Source of the DNA: Sambucus nigra
Taxonomy: Eukaryota > Streptophyta > Magnoliopsida > Dipsacales > Adoxaceae
Assembly: GCA_949130495.1 (NCBI GenBank)
Contig: OX422208.1
Location: 689,827,702-689,891,701 of the forward strand
Reading direction: 5' to 3'
DNA: 64,000 bases
Each line of letters opens with the position of its first letter. Position 1 is the first letter of the stretch. Of the stretch, positions 57,541 through 64,000 are shown one piece after another. The notes under the pieces are model-generated. The model worked only from the letters and a program-made list of their open reading frames with translations, searched no databases and was not told the DNA's origin. A program made the position numbers and the translations under genes.

Positions 57541-57558
57541 AATTGGTATCAGAGTGGG
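57541..57558 (+). other. SIRE-1 primer binding site (tRNA-iMet)
   Basis: AATTGGTATCAGAGTGGG directly after the LTR end fixed by the TGAGT target duplication. Confidence 0.85.
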
Positions 57559-57605
57559 ATCGCTAAAATATTGCGTTTAAGATCCTTTAAATATTTTTGT
57601 CAAAA

Positions 57606-59400
57606 ATGGAATTTTCTCCATTTTCAAAATTTCCTATTTTTGATGGCTCTAATTATGTGTATTGGAAAGCGCGGATGAAATCGGCAATAAATTCTATCGA
57701 CGAGAGAGTTTGGATGTCTGTCGTTAACGGGTGGTCCCCATCTACACATTTAGTAGATAATGAGCGTGTACCCAAACCCGCCGATAGATGGAGTAAGAGT
57801 GAATTTAGACTTGCAAACTTTAATTCCCGTTGTTTAAAGGCAGTGTTTAGCGCAGTCACAGTAGATGAATTCCGTCGCATTATGACGTGTGAAGCCACTA
57901 AAAAGGCTTGGGATATTTTACAACTCACTCATGAAGGAACTAGTGTCGTAAAAGCTTCGAAACTACAAAACCTCACCACTCAATTTGAAACCATTAAAAT
58001 GAATGAAAAAGAAACTTTTTATGAATTTTATGCTAGACTTTCCGATAATGTTAATTCATCTTTCAATTTGGGAGAGAAAATACCCGACAACCGAGTTGTA
58101 AAAATTTTTTTAAGGTCCATACCTAATAGATTTATTCCAAAAGTGATCGTTTTAAATTATTTACCCACTTTAGCCTCTACAAAATTAGAAGAGCTCGTAG
58201 ATGATTTACAAACCTATGAACTAGACATGTTTCCCTCTAAAACTGAAAACAAAATAGATAAGGGTGTTTCTTTGAAAGCCCGAAAGGAGGAAAAATAAGT
58301 AGTATAGAGTGAAAGTGATAGTGACTCGAAAAACATGGCTACGTTTGCAAGGAAGTTTCAAAAATTTCTTAAAATTAACAAAGACAAATTTAAAAATGAT
58401 TTTAAGAAATTTGATAAAAACTACGCATGATAAAGTCGAGAAGATCCCTAAAACTATTAATGAAAATTTAAATAGAGATGAGTCAAATAGACATTTTGGT
58501 TGTGAAGGGTATGACCATAGGGCAAAAGAGTGTCCCACTAAACTAAGGAGAGAGGTTAAGCAATAAATTTTTTTCAATGCAACCCTTAGTGGTAGTGATA
58601 GTGAAGAGGGACCCGATTCCCCCACTGAGCCCAACTTTGTGGCTTTTATGGCTAGTCATGTGAGTGATAGTGAGCATTCTTCTATTGATGAAATTCTAAC
58701 ACATGACACTTCCAATGTCAAAGTTTATGATTCCCTTATTTTTATGGTGGTGAGAGTGGAGAAGAAAGATAGAGTGAAAGTGAAAATGAGGTTGATGTGA
58801 GTGAACTTTAAAATTATTTTCAAGAACTATATGAAGAATCTATTAAATTAAAAAGACCTAATTTGAAGTTAGAAGCGAGTTTAAGAGAGCGTGTCAAGGT
58901 CGTCGGTGATAGTGTTTTGATTGAAGACCTTAGGACTCGTGAGAGAACTTTTCGTGAGAAGATTGAATATTTAGAAGGCGAGAGAGATAGCCTTAAGGGT
59001 TTAATGGAATCCTTAAAAAATGAGCTTATCGCATTTGAAGAGCGTAATATTTTGTTAGAGTCTAACATCTTAGAATTAAAAACTAATTTATAAGACTCTA
59101 GTAAAGTCAAATTTGATTTGGAGTGTCGTTCGGAGAAGTTAGATAAAATTTTAGGAACTGTCCAAATTAAAAATGACACTTTTGGTTTAGGCTTTGATAC
59201 TTGTAATGAATCTACTCATAAAGACAAAACCCATGTTTTAGGAGAATGACCTAGGAAAGCCTTTAGAGATCAATCCTTAGGTACCAATTTTCGACATGTT
59301 TTTACCTGTGCTCATTGTGGTCGAAAAGGTCATCTTAGGAAATTTTGTTTTGATCTTAAACGAGGTCCTAGAAAATCCCAACATTAGGCAACCAAGGTAG
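57606..59400 (+). pseudogene. SIRE-1 gag with two zinc knuckles
   Basis: I chose the ATG at 57,606 (M-E-F-S-P-F), 48 bases after the primer site. The frame stays open to a TAA at 58,296 and reads as a copia gag: Y-W-K-A-R-M, A-W-D-I-L-Q-L-T-H-E-G-T, F-Y-E-F-Y-A-R-L-S and R-S-I-P-N-R-F. Beyond that, stops and at least one frameshift intervene. Recognisable pieces are K-F-Q-K-F-L-K (58,340), a first knuckle F-G-C-E-G-Y-D-H-R-A-K-E-C lacking its first Cys (58,497), a long helix (58,863-59,090), and an intact second knuckle C-A-H-C-G-R-K-G-H-L-R-K-F-C (59,308-59,350). SIRE gag normally coats RNA in particles. Only the N-terminal 230 residues could be made today. Confidence 0.85.
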
Positions 59401-61527
59401 CCAATATTCCTACACCCCGAGATAGTCACTCATCATTAGTTTGGGTAAGGATATCCGACTTGGTATATTTATAAGATAGGGTATTTGATTCTCATTTACT
59501 TTCACATTCTTCCTCCCTTGTAAAATCTAAAGGTTGAATGTGTTAGTTTTTTTTCATACTTGAGCTTTTGTGCTTCATGCCATATCACCCATGCTAATTG
59601 TATGCTTGTTTGTCATTTTCTAGTCTATGCTTCATTCTTAATCACATGCTAGAATAATGATTTTTGTTTATCTTTTGTATTCTATTTATTTCATTTTAGT
59701 TTGCATTAAATGAAAAATACAAAAAGATTTTTGTTTATCATTGGTGTTTCATTTTTTAAATTTAGGCTTAATGAAAAAATACAAATGATTTTTTTGTGTC
59801 TTTTGAGTAAATATTTTTGTTGTTTGGTTTAAGAAATTTCAAAAACTCAAAAAGATTTTTTTTTGTGTATTTTAGTTTGACACACTATATGAGGCATATA
59901 CTTGTGTTAGAATCCCTTCTTTTACGCTTTCATGTGGCTAGAACTTTTGGTTTAGATTGTCAATACTTATTATGGTCTTTACCATGCTTACATGGAGTAG
60001 TTGAATTTTGTGTTGCTTAAATGGATTCTATTTTTATATGCCTCAATTCACACATGCACGAGCTCTCTTGAAATTTTAACTTCATATGTATATTTGAGAT
60101 TTGTGAGGTGTTCTCCTACCAATGTTGTCATCTACATGTTATGTGACCTAGGAGGACTAGTGCATGTCAAAATCCGTTGCACGTGAGAGTTGTGAGAGAT
60201 ATAAAAAATGATATATATGAATGTGCACGGGGAAGCGCTCCAAAAGGAATTATTATCCTTTGCGAATAGTAAGACACCGTTTTCTTGGACCTAAAGGAAA
60301 TACGTGGTCCAAAGACCTAAAAATAAAATATGGCTTTAGAAAGAAAAATAATTGCCAAGGGCCTATGTTTAATTGATATATTCATTCAAAATTAATATAT
60401 GCTTATTGAGGGAGATTGGATGGTATATCATCGGTTTACACAATTTCCATTTATCCTAGTTATACTTTCAATGTCATGACTCTATTGGTTTGTAGAATCA
60501 TCAAAACTCTAGGCTTGTATGCATTTTGTATGTTTGTTCATTGAGTTCAATCTATATTGTCACATGAGGTTATATTAGAATATGATGAAGTTTACAATCA
60601 ATTGAGAACTCCGTGAACATGTTTTAAGTGATTAGGTCTAAATTTAATTGTTACTAGTTCACACCCTTACACTTCCGTTTCCATATGACACGTTTTTGCA
60701 TACGAGTGTGAAAAGATTATTTTATTTTGTGTCATTTGTGTGTTTATATCTATATATACGTGCATGTGCATTATTGGTATATTTAGTCTATGTATATATA
60801 TGATATTTTTTGTCTTTGCCTTTCTTTCTAGTCCATCTATGCTTTTAATTGATAATTGGTATCTATCTTGTTGCATTCTTTGTTGATATCAAATGCTTAA
60901 TACTTTATGTTTCATATTGGTATCATTTTCTTGCATCCTAGTTATTATCAGTTATTATTTGTTGGATTAGTTATGAGTTTGTTTCCCACGTGCTTTAATG
61001 TTCTCATCACTTTATGCACATTTGCATGTCTAGCTTGTTATCCCATTCTATTTATCCTTTGTTTAGTTTAAGGGGTGTATATGCTTCAATTGGGGAAGAT
61101 AAGTTGATTTTTTTATTCTTTATCCTTTGTCTATTCCTGAACAAAAAGGGGGAGAATGATAGGGGGAGAAATGGTATCTAATCCTATTGTAATCTTATCT
61201 TTCTTAGGAGATTTAACTTTGGGTGAGAGCGCTATCTTCTTAGGTTGATCATAATTGATAAAAGGGAGTATTAATTTAGGGGGAATATTTTATTTATATG
61301 CATTTAATATTTTGATATTCCCTATGCGTTTGATAGTTTGCTTAAGTGTGTAGGAATTATTCTAAATGACAACTTTCATCTTCGGCAAAGATATTGATCC
61401 TTGGGTTATTTGAGTCAAGCTATTGTAATTTTATTTTGGGCGGGACATTTTTGTCAGCCTAGTAGAGCCTGACGGACCATTAGGATTTTTGTTGGTTTTT
61501 GTTCCGGAATAGCCAAAGGGGGAGATT
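59401..61527 (+). other. SIRE-1 non-coding internal region with repeated purine tracts
   Basis: No pol motif in any frame. AT-rich, with short chance ORFs only. Purine tracts AAAAAGGGGGAGAATG (61,143), AGGGGGAGAAATGG (61,162), TTAGGGGGAAT (61,277) and the terminal AAAGGGGGAGATT (61,515-61,527) resemble the multiple polypurine tracts known from SIRE elements. Confidence 0.7.
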
Positions 61528-63127
61528 TGTAAGGACACAAATTTCCAATTGAGTCCTTTGTTGTTTTGGATGAATTCCGGAAAAAAACGTTTGTGTCATA
61601 GGATAGAGTTTTTTATCATCCTTCAAGCCTATGACATTCTAAAGTTGAAGACGTAGCGACCAAGTTCATAAAGCTTCATCAAATCCCGGTTTAGTGTGCC
61701 TCGTTTCTACGTCATCAACAATGTTCCAATGCTCCTAAGGTATGAATGCATTTGATATATATATATATATATATATAAGCTTGGAAATTTATTGGGTGTA
61801 ATTTATAATTTTTATAAATTAATTTTAACGACCTTATTTTACTCAGGAAATATTTTTTAGAACTTTCCATAAAAAGATTTGGGATCAAAACTTAATATTT
61901 CATTTTTCTAACACGTCGTTCGAACCACACTGGAATCTCATTCGAACGAGATTGCCAGATCGTTCGAACAAACTGTCATCTCGTTCGAATGAGATTTCCA
62001 GGTCGTTCCAACGAGATTTATGACAATTTTCCTTTTTTCATTCTGGAACTTCGTTAGTAAAACCGTTCGAACGAAAATTCGTTTGAACAAAATTTGGCGG
62101 GAACAGTTATTTTGGGTGTTTTTGACAGTTTTCCCACTTCTTTTCCCCACTATCTGTTGACAGAACTACTTAGTGTGGGAACCAACTCTTTTGAACTAAC
62201 TTTTTCATAATATTCCATCTCCTAGAGAGAGTTTTGTGAGTTCAATTTTCGAAGAAAAATTTCATGTCTTTAGCGTTCAATTCTTCAAGAAAAATCTTTT
62301 AAACACTTGTGTTCACCCATATTGTTTATTCCAAGTTTCAATATATATATATATATATATATCATTGCTTGGAGTGTTTGGCACCAGGTCTTACTCTATT
62401 GTTTGAAGAGTTCGTTTGGGTTTCCTTCTACATCCCATAAAGAAGAAGTTCGAGTTTTAGCTTGTGGATTTCTCATATGGTGAAAGGCACCATATGTGTT
62501 TGACAGTTTTTCCTAGAGCCTCATTGGTGGTTTCCAAGGTTCCGGTGGAGTCCGGGATTATCAACTAAGCAGAGGTCAGTACAAGAAGGAGCCGAGTCGA
62601 GTGTTGTAAGTCTTTTTGCTTGTACTTGTAAAATACCGTACATAGTGGACTTATGGCTAGGGTTGTCCGACATTGTTTCCCTTTTGTGGTTTTTTCCTCG
62701 TACATCGCGGCATAATGATTCACTTGTTTGTTTCTTCTGTTGTAAAACTCACGTAGAATGCATGCTTAGGTAAAAAGATAAAATTTGGTTTATATCACTA
62801 CTTGTTTAATTTGGTGCTAAATTAATTTGGGTAATGTTTATGTTAATTTAATTCAAGTCATCACTTTATTTGATAAAGTTGATTTGGCCTTATTTGGGAA
62901 TATTGAAAATATTACTTAGGCAAATTTCTAGGACTTGGGTTAAATTGGTTTAAGTGAAAAATGCATTTTCGTTTAATCTGGTGTTTGTGTGTGTGTTTTT
63001 TTAACCATCTCGCTTCCGTATTTTTATAACGGAAATTGAAATTACTTTTTCTAAGATTTAAAAATTGGGGCCTATCGCCTTTACAAATTGGTATCAGAGT
63101 ATTGAGTGAGAAAAGTTATCGCTTTCC
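61528..63127 (+). repeat. SIRE-1 3' LTR
   Basis: 1,600 bp. Starts TGTAAGGACAC and ends CTATCGCTTTCC (the 5' LTR ends TTTCA). It includes the primer-site look-alike at 63,088-63,099. Confidence 0.85.
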
Positions 63128-63132
63128 TGAGT
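63128..63132. repeat. target site duplication of SIRE-1 (right)
   Basis: TGAGT, identical to 45,125-45,129. Confidence 0.87.
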
Positions 63133-64000
63133 TGCCATATTTTATTAAATTAAATTAACATGCAACCAATTAAATTATAAGCTAACTATACCACATCCAC
63201 ATCACAATCACAATCACAAATGAATAATAATGAAATAAAGAAAATGAGTTTGGAGCAACACTGCCCTGAATAATCCAAATGCTGAATAAATCCCAATACA
63301 AAAGTCTGAATAAATAAATCCAAAATTGAAATGAAACTGAAAGTCTGAGAAATCTATCTCTTAATGGAAAATGGGCGACATGCCCTAACAAATGAGTAAA
63401 CAATAATAGAATAAAATGCACAATGTGGAGTCATCTAATACCGAGATCCTGTAAACAACAGCTACATCCCATCAAAGTAATGGAACTCCTATGCTTGGCG
63501 TCCCTGTGGCTGGGCACTTAAAAAAGGTTTTACAAGGAAATATATTTGAAAGAAAACAGGTCAGAGCCCGAGATGAAAACTGTTTAAAAATATAGCAAGT
63601 GTTTAATTGCATTAAACAATAAATATTATATACATGTTAGTTACGTGCTCTCACATGAGTTCCTCATCCATCAACTAATGTGCACGCCTAACATATACGC
63701 TTAACCCGTCCTAGTTATGCTGCTAACTATCTAATCAGTACTACTTCTTGTCTTCACATTATAATATAGGGGTCTATTCGTATCATTCTAATATATCTTG
63801 CATGTTACTCACCTTTACATTAATCAGATTAATTTATATCAATTATAAGATGAATTCTCACATTTTTAATCCTATTCACATATCTCAATTATTTGCATTC
63901 ACCAATTAATAATGAGTCAGTTATAAGTACAAGTATATCATCCTCAACATAAATATACAACTACGACACCCCTAGGCTAAGCTGCGGTGTACACATACTC
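63133..64000 (-). repeat. Tekay-like 5' LTR, second part
   Basis: Continues the LTR begun at 44,991. It aligns with 39,143-39,678, then carries sequence absent from the 3' LTR (including CTACGACACCCCTAGGCTAAGC near 63,960) and runs off the window. Confidence 0.78.

Larger units (their letters stand above)
45130..63127 (+). mobile_element. SIRE-1: gag-only SIRE-like copia element, split by Tat-2
   Basis: A plus-strand element with long LTRs (5' LTR 45,130-45,370 plus 56,062-57,540; 3' LTR 61,528-63,127), a tRNA-iMet primer site, gag, and a 2-kb non-coding tail with several purine tracts. TGAGT flanks it. Without Tat-2 it is about 7.3 kb. The two-knuckle gag with a central helix places it near SIRE/Maximus. 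No protease, integrase, reverse transcriptase or RNase H motif is found between 59,400 and 61,527, so it is a non-autonomous 'LTR with gag' element. LTR divergence is several percent by eye. Confidence 0.85.
39143..64000 (-). mobile_element. Tekay-like chromovirus (minus), split by SIRE-1
   Basis: Minus-strand Ty3/gypsy element: 3' LTR 39,143-40,186 (its outer end truncated), polypurine tract, pol with chromodomain, gag, primer site, and 5' LTR starting at 44,991. The 5' LTR is interrupted by SIRE-1 at 45,130-63,127 and resumes at 63,133, running past the window. Without the insert the visible part is about 6.9 kb. A C-terminal chromodomain and the tRNA-iMet-type primer site place it with Tekay/Del-like chromoviruses. 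Confidence 0.82.

Noticed and set aside
63086..63127. Right SIRE-1 LTR as the 5' LTR of a further truncated element, because primer-site-like sequence follows TTTACA
   Set aside because: The TGAGT target duplication falls after the extra 42 bases, and the left LTR has the same 42 bases before the real primer site, so they belong to the LTR.
1..64000. Host single-copy gene or biosynthetic cluster
   Set aside because: Every supported coding stretch belongs to a transposable element; the remaining gaps show only short, motif-free frames.

Overview
The window looks like nuclear heterochromatin of a flowering plant, probably a eudicot, built almost entirely of nested retrotransposons. I base this on the element families: Ty3/gypsy Tat, Tekay-like and other chromoviruses, Ty1/copia SIRE-like elements, and a plant L1-type LINE. 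Primer sites match plant tRNA-iMet or tRNA-Asp. I found no convincing single-copy host gene, tRNA, rRNA or CRISPR array. Family names come from recalled domain patterns; no database was searched.

Left half (1-23,000). Bases 1-1,860 hold a chromovirus gag remnant and LTR-like sequence. A minus-strand LINE follows, cut into three pieces (about 1,861-2,935, 13,453-15,708 and 20,452-22,990). Between the first two pieces sits Tat-1 (2,936-13,447, minus strand). It has 419-bp LTRs that differ at one base, a perfect ATAAG target duplication and an open 1.1-kilocodon pol frame. On the opposite strand, between pol and the 3' LTR, it carries a spliced additional gene of three or four exons. Between the other two LINE pieces sits a decayed Ty1/copia element (15,709-20,451, minus).

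Middle (23,000-39,142). This part is AT-rich debris: an unassigned stretch, an old LTR-like block, and a minus-strand SIRE-like gag split by a 3-kb non-coding LTR element (27,769-30,767, target duplication GAAAC). After these come the LTR of that SIRE copy, a second SIRE-like gag on the plus strand, and a Tekay-like LTR (35,724-38,268) with the start of a gag.

Right half (39,143-64,000). A minus-strand Tekay-like chromovirus (gag to chromodomain) has its 5' LTR split by SIRE-1 (45,130-63,127, target duplication TGAGT). SIRE-1 has two LTRs and a gag but no pol. Its own 5' LTR is split at a TA microsatellite by Tat-2 (45,371-56,061, target duplication TATAT), an older relative of Tat-1 with many nonsense changes.

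How the parts work together. In each Tat element a gag-protease frame and a pol frame are separated by a single UAG followed by CAA and UUA or CUA, the tobacco mosaic virus type readthrough context. Pol has two RNase H domains, and the first lacks the usual Asp. The antisense gene has conserved introns, a charged helix, coiled coils and a duplicated Gly-Trp module. Most defects in the older copies are C-to-T changes in CAG, CAA or CGA codons, as expected for long-methylated, silenced DNA.
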